From Bacteroidota bacterium (GTDB taxonomy: Bacteria > Bacteroidota > Bacteroidia > Chitinophagales > LD1), in contig JADKJG010000005.1 of NCBI GenBank assembly GCA_016722375.1, forward strand, positions 1 through 64,000: 64,000 bases of DNA, in the 5' to 3' direction. The notes under the pieces were generated by a model. The model was not told where the DNA came from. It did no database searches and worked only from the letters and a program-made list of their open reading frames with translations. This document shows, piece after piece, positions 18,183 through 25,629 of this stretch. Positions within the stretch are counted from its first letter, which is position 1. Each line of letters opens with the position of its first letter. Position numbers and translations under genes: made by a program.

Positions 18183-18770
18183 TCATTCCGGCAACAAGTC
18201 TCTAATGCGCCTAACAAATGACAAATACAACTCCTCGTGCTTATTCAAAAATGGTTTAATTGCTTTTTTTAATTTATCTAAATCAACCGAATACCTTCTT
18301 TCTACAGTTTGAACTAGAAATGATCCCACATCAAGATTCAAAATCTCACTGAAAATTTTGTTCTCGCTTAAATAAGTAAAATGCTCTTCCACAATTTGAT
18401 TTAAAGCTTTTGAGTCTTTTGTTTTGTCTTTTAGTCCGGACCAATCGTTTACGTCTTTACCCCCACTGTCATTATGGGCAAAGCAAGTTTTAAATTCCTT
18501 TTTTATAAAAATCGCCTCCATTAAGCAGCCATATGGTAGAACGGCTAACTGCTCTGCTATACTGACAATTGGTTTGTTTGGGTCTTCTCCTACTGGTATC
18601 AAAGGAACGGTTTCACCATCATACTCTCTCCAAGAATGACTAGATGGATAAATATTAATTTCCTTAGTCGTCCCCATAACTTTAAAATGTTCGAGGTTTA
18701 GTTCACGAGCAATAAAATGTCCAAGTTCGTGGAAGAAAACCGTTCTTACTGCTGGATGAATTTCTGACAT
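18183..18770 (-). CDS. Putative zinc-dependent protein with HELGH motif, inserted between nuoL and nuoM
   Basis: About 195 residues from the preferred start MSEIHPAVRTV. HELGHFIARELN near residue 14 is a HExxH zinc-peptidase motif. The rest (SIAEQLAVLPYGCLMEAIF, DVNDWSGLKDKTKDSKALN) matches no family I know. An in-frame ATG at 18830 would add about 20 residues (AIAMVVVFVFI), but those are encoded by a copied fragment of the nuoL 3' end and look like a fusion accident. There is no signal peptide from 18770. It lies 141 nt upstream of nuoM in the same direction. Confidence 0.6.
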   Translation of the reverse strand: MSEIHPAVRTVFFHELGHFIARELNLEHFKVMGTTKEINIYPSSHSWREYDGETVPLIPVGEDPNKPIVSIAEQLAVLPYGCLMEAIFIKKEFKTCFAHNDSGGKDVNDWSGLKDKTKDSKALNQIVEEHFTYLSENKIFSEILNLDVGSFLVQTVERRYSVDLDKLKKAIKPFLNKHEELYLSFVRRIRDLLPE

Positions 18771-18789
18771 AGGGCAACTACTCCATTTT

Positions 18790-18833
18790 ATAAACACAAA
18801 CACTACCACCATCGCAATCGCTCCTGACAAAAA
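18790..18833. repeat. nuoL 3'-end copy 3 (partial, diverged)
   Basis: About 44 bases matching the terminal codons of nuoL with several changes; read on the minus strand it gives GAIAMVVVFVFI against the native GVIAMVVVFVFLN. It directly precedes the HELGH gene. Confidence 0.65.
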
Positions 18834-18875
18834 CTAAATATCATAAACTTGTCTTTTTGCTATTTTCTTTCTCAT

Positions 18876-18935
18876 CTTGAAATCACAAATTGTGACTTCA
18901 AGTTTTGTATTTGAGGCCGCAAATTGCGGCCTCAA
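18876..18935. repeat. Twin palindromes downstream of the YpfJ-like gene
   Basis: 18876-18902 pairs CTTGAA-TCACAA with TTGTGA-TTCAAG around a small centre. 18911-18935 pairs TTGAGGCCGCAA with TTGCGGCCTCAA perfectly around a single A. Both share the CAAATTG core and a TCAAG end, so they are two members of one palindrome family. They could serve as bidirectional terminators or protein-binding sites. Confidence 0.6.
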
Positions 18936-18938
18936 GAT

Positions 18939-19790
18939 TTATAATGCCCTTGCTCCAAAGGTATCACCCTGACTCATATCTCCTGTATCAAATCCTTTTT
19001 TAAACCACCTCATCCGCTGCTCAGAGGTGCCATGTGTAAAAGCATCCGGCACCACATATCCCTGTGCCTGCTTTTGCAACCTATCGTCGCCGATAGCATT
19101 GGCTGCATTTAGTGCCTCTTCAATATCACCTTCCTCCAAAATATTTTTCATCTGTTGTGCATGATGTGCCCAAACTCCGGCAAAAAAATCAGCTTGTAAC
19201 TCAAGCCTCACCGAAAGTTTATTGAATTCTTCCTCACTCATTCGCCCCCGCGCTTGGTTTACCTCATCCGAAATGCCTAACAGATTCTGAATATGGTGTC
19301 CATTCTCATGAGCCACCACGTATGCCATAGCAAAATCACCGGGCGCATTGAAGCGGTTTTTCAATTCATCATAAAAACTGAGATCAATATACATTTTATG
19401 ATCGGCGGGACAATAAAAAGGCCCCATAGAAGATGAAGCATTGCCACAGCCAGACTCAACCGCATCGCGAAACAAAACCAATTTAGGCTCTTCATATTTC
19501 TTGCCTTGTGCTTCAAAGAGTTGGTGCCAAACATCCTCGTTATCAGCCAATACCACTTTTACAAAGGCTGTAGCTTCATCGTCTGCAGGACTATTAGGAG
19601 AGGCCGTTTGCTCCTGAGGTGCCTGGCCGGCATTAAACGCCTGTAGAAGTTCCATTGGGTTTTTGCCCAACAATAGCCCAATTACAATAATCACGACAGC
19701 TCCTATACCGCCAAAGGCAATACCTTTTTTGCCGCCACTTCCGCGAACATCTTCTACATTGTCACTTTCACGTCTTCCCCTCCATTGCAT
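18939..19790 (-). CDS. YpfJ-family neutral zinc metallopeptidase
   Basis: 283 residues. A cytoplasmic basic start (MQWRGRRESDNVED) is followed by a single membrane anchor at about residues 24-42 (GIAFGGIGAVVIIVIGLLLG). A proline/serine-rich linker leads to the YpfJ domain, with YVVAHENGHHIQNLLG as the zinc site and LELQADFFAGVWAH as the downstream helix holding the third ligand. The catalytic domain should face the periplasm. It is one of the accessory genes inserted between nuoL and nuoM, lying between two copies of the nuoL 3' end. The substrate is unknown for the family. Confidence 0.9.
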   Translation of the reverse strand: MQWRGRRESDNVEDVRGSGGKKGIAFGGIGAVVIIVIGLLLGKNPMELLQAFNAGQAPQEQTASPNSPADDEATAFVKVVLADNEDVWHQLFEAQGKKYEEPKLVLFRDAVESGCGNASSSMGPFYCPADHKMYIDLSFYDELKNRFNAPGDFAMAYVVAHENGHHIQNLLGISDEVNQARGRMSEEEFNKLSVRLELQADFFAGVWAHHAQQMKNILEEGDIEEALNAANAIGDDRLQKQAQGYVVPDAFTHGTSEQRMRWFKKGFDTGDMSQGDTFGARAL

Positions 19791-19850
19791 AAGATTGATT
19801 TAAGAGATCAATAATTATTTCGCGTAAACTCAATTATCATTTTATATAAC

Positions 19851-19928
19851 CACAAACACCACTACCATTGCAATCACCCACACCAAAAACCAAATGGCAT
19901 AGGCATATACCTTTCCGCTTTGCCACAC
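19851..19928. repeat. nuoL 3'-end copy 2
   Basis: About 78 bases nearly identical (roughly six mismatches) to the last codons of nuoL at 20594-20671. It includes ACCACTACCATTGCAATCAC and CCAAATGGCATAGGC. It has no coding role here and lies between the YpfJ-like gene and the toxin gene. It marks a duplication boundary. Confidence 0.85.
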
Positions 19929-19970
19929 ATAAAAACAACACGGATGTCATTACGAGAAGCACCTTGCGTT

Positions 19971-20318
19971 TCACTTCCTAATTTTCACATGATTTTTACT
20001 TATAACGGTAAAGGCTCCTTGCAATTCAACTTCGTGTTCTCTTATTGTCTGAACTACAATTCTTGCTTTTTCTTTTGGTTTCATTCCGCTCAAGCGCACT
20101 AAAATTATTCCGCTATGTAATTGTTTGAGGCGGTAAACCAACTCTCCGAAATCTTTATCATAAGCAATTAGTACGTCGTTTCGCTCATTGGAAATTTTCA
20201 AAACCTCTTCATCGGCAAGGCCGGGGTGTTCTTCTTTAATGTAAAACACATCGTATCCACTGTTCCTCAATAGTTCAACAATAGGCGCATCCAAACCTTC
20301 ATCGGCTACAAACCTCAT
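19971..20318 (-). CDS. DUF5615 PIN-like toxin of a toxin-antitoxin pair
   Basis: About 115 residues from MRFVADEG (an upstream ATG at 20330 overlaps the antitoxin gene). The acidic positions of the PIN-like fold are visible: DEGLD near the start, ADEEVLKIS, and AYDKDFGELV near residue 58. By family these are RNase-like toxins partnered with DUF433 antitoxins. The start lies 1 nt after the DUF433 stop, the usual arrangement. It is an accessory insertion between nuoL and nuoM. Confidence 0.85.
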   Translation of the reverse strand: MRFVADEGLDAPIVELLRNSGYDVFYIKEEHPGLADEEVLKISNERNDVLIAYDKDFGELVYRLKQLHSGIILVRLSGMKPKEKARIVVQTIREHEVELQGAFTVISKNHVKIRK

Positions 20319-20319
20319 A

Positions 20320-20550
20320 TCAGGCAGCAATAGGGTAAATAGTATCCGCCTTCAAATTTTGTGCTGCAAACGCCAGCGATGCGCGTATTGCAGCTTCACT
20401 TATATGCGGGTGTGCTTCTAAAATGTCTTCTATGGTTTCACCTTCACTCAACTTTTCAAGAATCAATTCAACTGTAATTCTTGTTCCTTTAATCACTGGT
20501 TTACCCAACATTACCTTTGGGTCGCTGGTTATATAGTCTTGCGTTTTCAT
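20320..20550 (-). CDS. DUF433 antitoxin
   Basis: 76 residues. The motif GKPVIKGTRITVELILEKL with EGETIEDILEAHPHIS is the DUF433 winged-helix signature, expected to bind DNA and neutralise the downstream DUF5615 toxin. A TATCTTTG -7 box at 20575-20568 on the minus strand lies 18 nt upstream, so the pair can be transcribed independently of nuoL, whose stop codon is only 33 nt away. Confidence 0.88.
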   Translation of the reverse strand: MKTQDYITSDPKVMLGKPVIKGTRITVELILEKLSEGETIEDILEAHPHISEAAIRASLAFAAQNLKADTIYPIAA

Positions 20551-20567
20551 AATTACATTTTTTCGTT

Positions 20568-20575
20568 CAAAGATA
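20568..20575 (-). promoter_or_regulatory. -7 box for the DUF433/DUF5615 pair
   Basis: TATCTTTG on the minus strand sits in the 33 nt between the nuoL stop and the antitoxin ATG. The -33 region would fall inside the nuoL 3' end. Confidence 0.55.
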
Positions 20576-20583
20576 ATTCGATT

Positions 20584-22588
20584 TCAATTCAAAAACACAA
20601 ACACCACTACCATTGCAATCACCCCCACCAAAAACCAAATGGCATAGGCTTGTACCTTTCCGCTTTGCCACATACTCAACTCCTCGGACCCATCCTGTGC
20701 AAACATACTACCCGCATCTACCAGACCGTTCACTACATTCCTATCTATCCACGCAGCGGGTCTGCCAATCAAGTTAAAGATGATACGCTTGGTTACAAAC
20801 AAATATACCTCATCAATATAGAATTTATGGTAGGCTCCCTCATACAAACGTCGCATTGCCCCGGCCATACGCGTCGGTAAAGTACTCTCATTTTTATACA
20901 TCGCTAGCGCAATTAATATTCCAATCAAGCCAAACGCAACCGGTGCAATCGCCAATGATAAGTGAAACTCGCTGTGCAATGCCTCGCCATTACTGCTTAC
21001 AAATTCACCAAACGGAACAAAGCCCGCAATAATTGCCAAGACACCTAAAAAATCATCAACGGCAACTTCATCGTAAACGGCGCTTCGTCGTGCACCTCGC
21101 CCTCCGTCCTCTCCGAAGGAGAGGGGACCTTCCAAAAAACAGAAAAATAAAGCCGGAACATATAGAAAGCAGTCAGCCCCGCAGTCAGCAGCGCTACGCC
21201 ATAAATTAACTTATTGGAATGAAAAGCAGCAGTGAGGATTTCTCCTTTGCCAAAGAAACCGCTGAACGGTGGCACACCGGCAATTGCCAAACATGCAATC
21301 AAAAACGTAAGGTGTGTTACGGGCATTTTTTTTCGTAGTCCGCCCATATCCCTCATCTCATTTGAATGGACATAATGAATGACTGTGCCAGCACCCAAAA
21401 ACAACAGTGCCTTAAAAATAGCATGAGTAAATAGGTGAAACATGGAAGCAGTAAAGCCCAAACCATTTTCTCCTCCATAACCGGAAACGCCTAAAGCAAA
21501 CATCATGAATCCAATCTGGCTCATGGTAGAATAAGCCAGTATTCGCTTAATATCCGTTTGTGTGCAGGCAATCACGGCAGCAAACAAAGCTGATACCACC
21601 CCTACATATCCGACTATTTCCAATGCACCGGGACAGGAGAGTGCAAACACAGGAAACAAACGGGCCACCAAATAAACTCCCGCCACTACCATTGTTGCCG
21701 CATGTATCAATGCTGAAACCGGAGTAGGACCTTCCATCGCATCGGGCAGCCAAATGTGCAGCGGAAACATGGCACTCTTTCCCGCACCGCCCATAAACAC
21801 GAGCAGTAATCCCCACGTCAAAGCAGAAAAGCCAAGAAAAGAAGCAGCAGTCGCAGATTGCAATTGTGGGCTTGCAGTAGTTAATCTTTCAATCAGTGTT
21901 TTGAAATCAAGCGTTTCTGCATGAAAAGAAAGAACGAGAATACCAATTAGAAAACCCAAATCGGCAAAGCGGGTAACGATGAATGCTTTTTTCGCAGCAG
22001 CCAAAGCAGATGGACGGTCGAAATAAAATCCGATGAGCATGAAGGAAGAGATGCCAACCAGCTCCCAGAAAAAATAAATCTGAAAAATATTGGTGGACAG
22101 AACCAAACTCAACATCGAAAAAGTGAATAGGGAGAGGAATGAATAATAAGTGGCGAATCGCTCTTCACCTTTCATATAACCGAGTGAGTAAATATGCACC
22201 ATCAACGAAATGAAAGAGACCACCACAATCATCATTACTGAAATGGGGTCGAGCAATAAACCCATATCCAGCCCCATCCCTCCCTTCCCCGAAGGGGAAG
22301 GAGAAAAATACAGCCAGGTGAATTTGAGTAGCTCAAATTTTTGATATACCCCAGCTACTTTTCCTGAGACAAAAAAATAATTGTAAGCAGTGAACAGCGA
22401 CAACAATGCGGAACCGGTCAACGAAAGTGTACCGATAATTCCTCCGCTCTTCGCAAAATATTTTTGCCGAACAAACCGAGCAAAAGAAAACTCAATAAAG
22501 GGAGAACCGGAATGAGAACAACTGCCCATCCTAAATCCTGCCCGAAGGGAAGGACATTAAGTGTGTCATTTATTTGAAGTATTGTCAT
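20584..22588 (-). CDS. nuoL: NADH-quinone oxidoreductase subunit L, broken by two single-base frameshifts
   Basis: About 668 residues if repaired. The largest antiporter-like subunit of the complex I membrane arm, with a lateral helix at the C-terminus. The reading starts at the ATG at 22588 (MTILQINDTL), shifts at the five-T run 22461-22465, continues through FFWELVGISSFMLIGFY and FPLHIWLPDAMEGPTPVSAL, and shifts again at the six-A run 21047-21052 into VLAIIAGFVPFGEFV to the end. One extra base in each run restores one full-length frame. Two C/G-rich repeat copies add SPSPSGKGG and PSPSERTEGEV to loops. As NuoL is needed for pumping, sequencing error in homopolymers is a strong alternative to real mutation. 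Confidence 0.9.
20591..20673. repeat. nuoL 3'-end copy 1 (native)
   Basis: The last codons of nuoL, with near-copies at 19851-19928 and 18790-18833. The three together bracket the inserted DUF433/DUF5615 and YpfJ-like genes. Confidence 0.85.
21094..21128. repeat. C/G-rich palindromic repeat inside nuoL
   Basis: CCTCGCCCTCCGTCCTCTCC followed by GAAGGAGAGGGG. It encodes PSPSERTEGEV in NuoL in frame, just upstream of the second frameshift. Confidence 0.6.
22271..22302. repeat. C/G-rich palindromic repeat inside nuoL
   Basis: CCCCATCCCTCCCTTCCCC followed by GAAGGGGAAGG. It encodes SPSPSGKGGMG in NuoL, between the first helices and the MGLLLDPISVMM segment. Confidence 0.65.
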
Positions 22589-22607
22589 TTCAATTTTCGA
22601 TTTCTCT

Positions 22608-22632
22608 AATCCCCCTTTGGGGGTTGGGGGCC
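22608..22632. repeat. C/G-rich palindromic repeat between nuoK and nuoL
   Basis: CCCCCTTTGGGGG followed by TTGGGGG, a short hairpin just after the nuoK stop direction and before the nuoL start. A related copy precedes nuoJ at 23627-23650. Confidence 0.65.
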
Positions 22633-22636
22633 GACT

Positions 22637-22948
22637 TTATAGCTTTAACGAATCCGCATCTTCCGCATCAATAGAATCATAATTCCGATAAAGGTTAATG
22701 ATAATGGCTATGGCAACAGCAGCTTCGGCAGCGGCTATGGCAATAATGAATAGGGTAAAGAACACGCCATCTAATTTTCCACCCCACAAATATTTATTGA
22801 AAGCAACGAAGTTGATGTTCACGGCGTTCAACATCAGTTCAATGGCCATTAGCATGGTAATCATGTTTCTGCGAGTCAGGAAACCATATACCCCTATAAA
22901 AAACAGAGCGGTTGATATAAAAAGTAAATGCGGTAATCCGATTTCCAT
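22637..22948 (-). CDS. nuoK: NADH-quinone oxidoreductase subunit K
   Basis: 103 residues with three transmembrane helices. The family's conserved glutamates are in MLMAIELMLNAVNINFVAF and AAAEAAVAIAIIINLYR. A small membrane-arm subunit linking the quinone module to the pumps. Length is normal, and C/G-rich repeats lie on both sides (22608-22632 and 22951-22978). Confidence 0.95.
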   Translation of the reverse strand: MEIGLPHLLFISTALFFIGVYGFLTRRNMITMLMAIELMLNAVNINFVAFNKYLWGGKLDGVFFTLFIIAIAAAEAAVAIAIIINLYRNYDSIDAEDADSLKL

Positions 22949-22950
22949 AA

Positions 22951-23063
22951 GCCCTCCTAACCTCTCCGAAAGAGAGGAATTGTTCTAGTTATTTTAATCA
23001 AAATTTCAACCTTCATTCTTATAGATTTATAGTCTCCCCCTTCGGAGGAGATTTAGAGGGGGC
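22951..23063. repeat. Two C/G-rich palindromic repeats between nuoJ and nuoK
   Basis: One copy (22951-22978) is CCCTCCTAACCTCTCC followed by GAAAGAGAGG. The second (23032-23063) is GTCTCCCCCTTCGGAGGAG followed by ATTTAGAGGGGG and encodes the last residues of NuoJ (APSKSPPKGE). They belong to the same family as the copies in nuoM and nuoL. Confidence 0.65.
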
Positions 23064-23609
23064 AATTGCAATTACAATACATCCAATCATGGCAGCCAAA
23101 AGCAAGATACTGACTACTTCAAACGGTAGGATAAATCCGCCTTTTCCATAGTTCAGCATTTCGGTGCCAATCTGTTTTACGCTCAATTCAGGCAATGCTT
23201 GGTCACTGAAAAACTCATTTTGCTTAATAACCGACCAGAATAAGGCAAAGGCAAACAAACTCGCCAAGCCGGCGAACAGAGTCCTTTTATAAGTTGGTTC
23301 TGGCAGGTCGCTTCCTATTTTGTGTGTCAAGAAAATAGAAAATATAATCAGCACCACGATACCTCCGACATAAACGACAATTTGTACTGCCGCAATGAAT
23401 TCAAAGGATAGCCAGAAAAATAAACCGGCGATGCCCATCATGGAAAATAAAAGATAAATGGCGGAACGGAAAAGCTGGCGCGAAGTGACTGCCAGCCCAG
23501 CGCTAATCAATATCAATGCAGATAGAAGATAAAAAACAGCCCCTCCCCAACCCTCCCCGAAAGGGAGAACTTTTAGTGGCTCATTTATTTGTAACAATGT
23601 CAAGCTCAA
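23019..23609 (-). CDS. nuoJ: NADH-quinone oxidoreductase subunit J
   Basis: 196 residues with five hydrophobic helices. FYLLSALILISAGLAV and VYVGGIVVLIIFSIFL (pi-bulge region of TM3) are typical NuoJ. The N-terminus (LQINEPLKVLPFGEGWGGAV) and the extreme C-terminus (KSPPKGE) are encoded by C/G-rich repeats rather than ancestral sequence. The start is not certain: only TTG codons are available, at 23609 or 23603. The one at 23603 aligns with the ATG of nuoL, whose first codons are similar. Confidence 0.92.
   Translation of the reverse strand: MSLTLLQINEPLKVLPFGEGWGGAVFYLLSALILISAGLAVTSRQLFRSAIYLLFSMMGIAGLFFWLSFEFIAAVQIVVYVGGIVVLIIFSIFLTHKIGSDLPEPTYKRTLFAGLASLFAFALFWSVIKQNEFFSDQALPELSVKQIGTEMLNYGKGGFILPFEVVSILLLAAMIGCIVIAIAPSKSPPKGETINL
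23538..23568. repeat. C/G-rich palindromic repeat in the nuoJ 5' end
   Basis: CCCCTCCCCAACCCTCCCC followed by GAAAGGGAG; encodes PFGEGWGGA of NuoJ. It is almost identical to the copy at 16641-16674 in nuoM. Confidence 0.7.
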
Positions 23610-23626
23610 TTTGCATTTTATCTTTA

Positions 23627-23650
23627 AGCCCCTTTGGGGGTTTGGGGGCT
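23627..23650. repeat. C/G-rich palindromic repeat between nuoI and nuoJ
   Basis: GCCCCTTTGGGGG followed by TTTGGGGGC, directly after the nuoI stop in the direction of transcription. It may act as an intercistronic hairpin. Confidence 0.65.
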
Positions 23651-23651
23651 G

Positions 23652-24122
23652 TTATTCCACTCCCTCCATCAATTTAGAACCCGGTTGATTTAAAATTTTA
23701 GTCAGCGAGCTCCGATCATAAACACTATGCTCAAAATTCTGCGCCATCTTGATAGCATCTGTTGGGCAGGCGACAATACAAAGATTACACATTGTACACA
23801 ACTCCAGATGATAAACAAACGTGTCCAGAGCCTTTTTCTTTTTCCCTTCTGGGGTTAGTTCAAATTTGGTGACAATTTTAATTGTCCCATTCGGGCAAGC
23901 TAATTCGCAGGCGGTGCATCCGGTGCAACGGTGTTCATTATTTTCATTGTGAATCAGCACTACTTCTCCCCTGAAGCGCTCCGGCAATGTTTGCTTTACC
24001 TCCGGATATAGTTGTGTGATAATTTCACTGTGATGTGTAAAATAGTATCCCGTCCGCTTCATGCCGATGAGCAAAGATTTCACTCCATTATAAACTGTCT
24101 TTATATAATCAACTATAAACAC
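23652..24122 (-). CDS. nuoI: NADH-quinone oxidoreductase subunit I (8Fe ferredoxin-like)
   Basis: 156 residues. Two 4Fe-4S motifs, CTGCTACELACP and CTMCNLCIVACP, hold clusters N6a and N6b of the hydrophilic arm, which pass electrons toward NuoB. The N-terminal amphipathic segment (FIVDYIKTVYNGVKSLLIG) docks to the membrane arm. It is the first gene of the minus-strand nuo run; nothing resembling nuoH or nuoG lies upstream, which is unusual because nuoH normally precedes nuoI. Confidence 0.95.
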   Translation of the reverse strand: MFIVDYIKTVYNGVKSLLIGMKRTGYYFTHHSEIITQLYPEVKQTLPERFRGEVVLIHNENNEHRCTGCTACELACPNGTIKIVTKFELTPEGKKKKALDTFVYHLELCTMCNLCIVACPTDAIKMAQNFEHSVYDRSSLTKILNQPGSKLMEGVE

Positions 24123-24633
24123 TTTCAGTATTCCGTTCTTCGGCTAATGTAAAAGAAATAAAGGCCGAATATAAATTATACCCGCTTGAATTGAATTTCT
24201 CTTTTAGAAACACCGCTAAATTAGCGGTCCGTCGTTCATTTTTCATATAGGCTTATGGATTCATTTTATTAAACGGCGCATTTATAATGTCAGGTGTTGT
24301 TTTCGTCATTACTTCACAAAAAAAAGCAAACTCAGTTCCTCCTTCTTTCGTTTGTTGAAATACGGTTTTAAAATGCCTCTCCTTTCACTAGATATAAATG
24401 TAAGTAGAAAATACAAAGGATAGAATGACACCTCCACTTCGATCGCAACAAGCACCCATGTTGCCTGATGTCTTTTCTTCTCATGAAGTTGTGTCTTCAG
24501 ATTTGAGACACTGCAAAGTCTGAGGAGGAAATTACATTAAATAGCGGTGTTCTGTCAGGTTTGCAAAACGGGTATTGTTGCAGACAACGAAAAGGTAGAA
24601 ATACGGAATTCAATTTTTTTTGTGGGTTAGCTT
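24123..24633. other. 511-nt gap upstream of nuoI
   Basis: No convincing open reading frame on either strand. It contains a palindrome at 24212-24228 (ACCGCTAA and TTAGCGGT around one A), about 90 nt upstream of the nuoI ATG, a possible operator for the nuoI-N operon. No clear -7 box was found. Confidence 0.4.
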
Positions 24634-25143
24634 TTATTTTTCTGCTCCCCAAAGCCCTCTGTGGTTTTCTCTGGCTTCCCGTTGAAGTTTTACAAACTCC
24701 TTTGCAAATTTTACATTGGGAGGAATGGTCAGAATCATAGCATACCCATTTTTCATAAGATCGGCATTAACGAAGGTTCCGTCCTCCAGATACACATAAG
24801 AAAGAGTTCTGCCAAAACGGTCTAATGAATCTACATCGCGAACAAGTTTTACACTCTTTCCAGCTAGCATTTTTGTCAGGTAATCTTTCGCTTCCTTGCC
24901 GTAATAGCCAATTTCTTTCTTCAATGTTTTTCTTGATTCGGGTGCATCTACCCCAATAAGACGAACTTTTATTCCTTCCTTGGTTCCGTTGTCAGCCCAA
25001 AATGTGTCACCATCAACAATTTTTGTAACTGGTAAATAGTCCCTTCGAGTTGTTTGGATTTTCGTCTTGCTTTTTGATTCACAAGAAATATGGAGGGTTG
25101 TAATTACTACAACTGCTACGGAAAAGAAAAATTTGGTCATCAT
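24634..25143 (-). CDS. Lipoprotein thermonuclease (SNase family)
   Basis: 169 residues. A hydrophobic signal ends in LHISC, a lipobox, so the enzyme is probably tethered in the envelope. The nuclease domain shows VDGDTFWADNG, VRLIGVDAPESRKT, the SNase core with catalytic Asp and Arg, then RDVDSLDRFGRTLSYVYL. It should be a calcium-dependent nuclease acting on DNA or RNA. Two adjacent ATGs (25143, 25140) are possible starts. It is monocistronic. Confidence 0.9.
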   Translation of the reverse strand: MMTKFFFSVAVVVITTLHISCESKSKTKIQTTRRDYLPVTKIVDGDTFWADNGTKEGIKVRLIGVDAPESRKTLKKEIGYYGKEAKDYLTKMLAGKSVKLVRDVDSLDRFGRTLSYVYLEDGTFVNADLMKNGYAMILTIPPNVKFAKEFVKLQREARENHRGLWGAEK

Positions 25144-25342
25144 CTCTACTGGGGACAGACTGTGCTTACGTCTTTTAAGAAGATAGCTTTAGGCTATCTG
25201 GTAAATATAGTGAATTGTCCCATCCCTTCTGTCGTATTTCGCCTCTTTCAATTATTCTCCTCGAACATTAATATAAATAGCTATAACATGTCATTTTTTC
25301 CTATTTTTCTGTTAATTAGCTTATTTTCCGCAAATATCCAGA

Positions 25343-25572
25343 CTCATTCTGTCACAGAATGAGGGAAGTCCGTGACGGAATTAGGACAAGTCGCCACGAA
25401 ATTAGGGAAGTCTGCGGCGGAAATACCTAAGTCCCTCGCAGAAATAGGTAAGTCTGTCATAAGAATAGGGAAGTTTGCGACAGAAATACCTAAACTCAAC
25501 ACGGAAATAGGTAAGTCTGCCGCAGGAATAGGTAAGTCTGTCCCGAAAACAGTCAAGTACGTTGGAAAAAAA
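25343..25572. repeat. Degenerate 21-bp-period array B with a flanking 21-bp palindrome
   Basis: Ten units of exactly 21 bases run from 25363 to 25572 with no indels. The consensus is roughly GGTAAGTCTGnCnCnGAAATA, with variant starts GGGAAG and CCTAAG. Just before it, 25343-25363 is a perfect palindrome of 21 bases, CTCATTCTGT and ACAGAATGAG around a central C. Because 21 is a multiple of three, the array is open in frames on both strands, which produces spurious ORFs. It lies in the 486-nt gap between the thermonuclease and FKBP genes; the rest of that gap is AT-rich and featureless. Confidence 0.82.
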
Positions 25573-25629
25573 TAGAGGGCCGTAGGAAATTTCGGCAGGG
25601 TTTCGGAAATTTTGTCTGTCGAAGATGTT

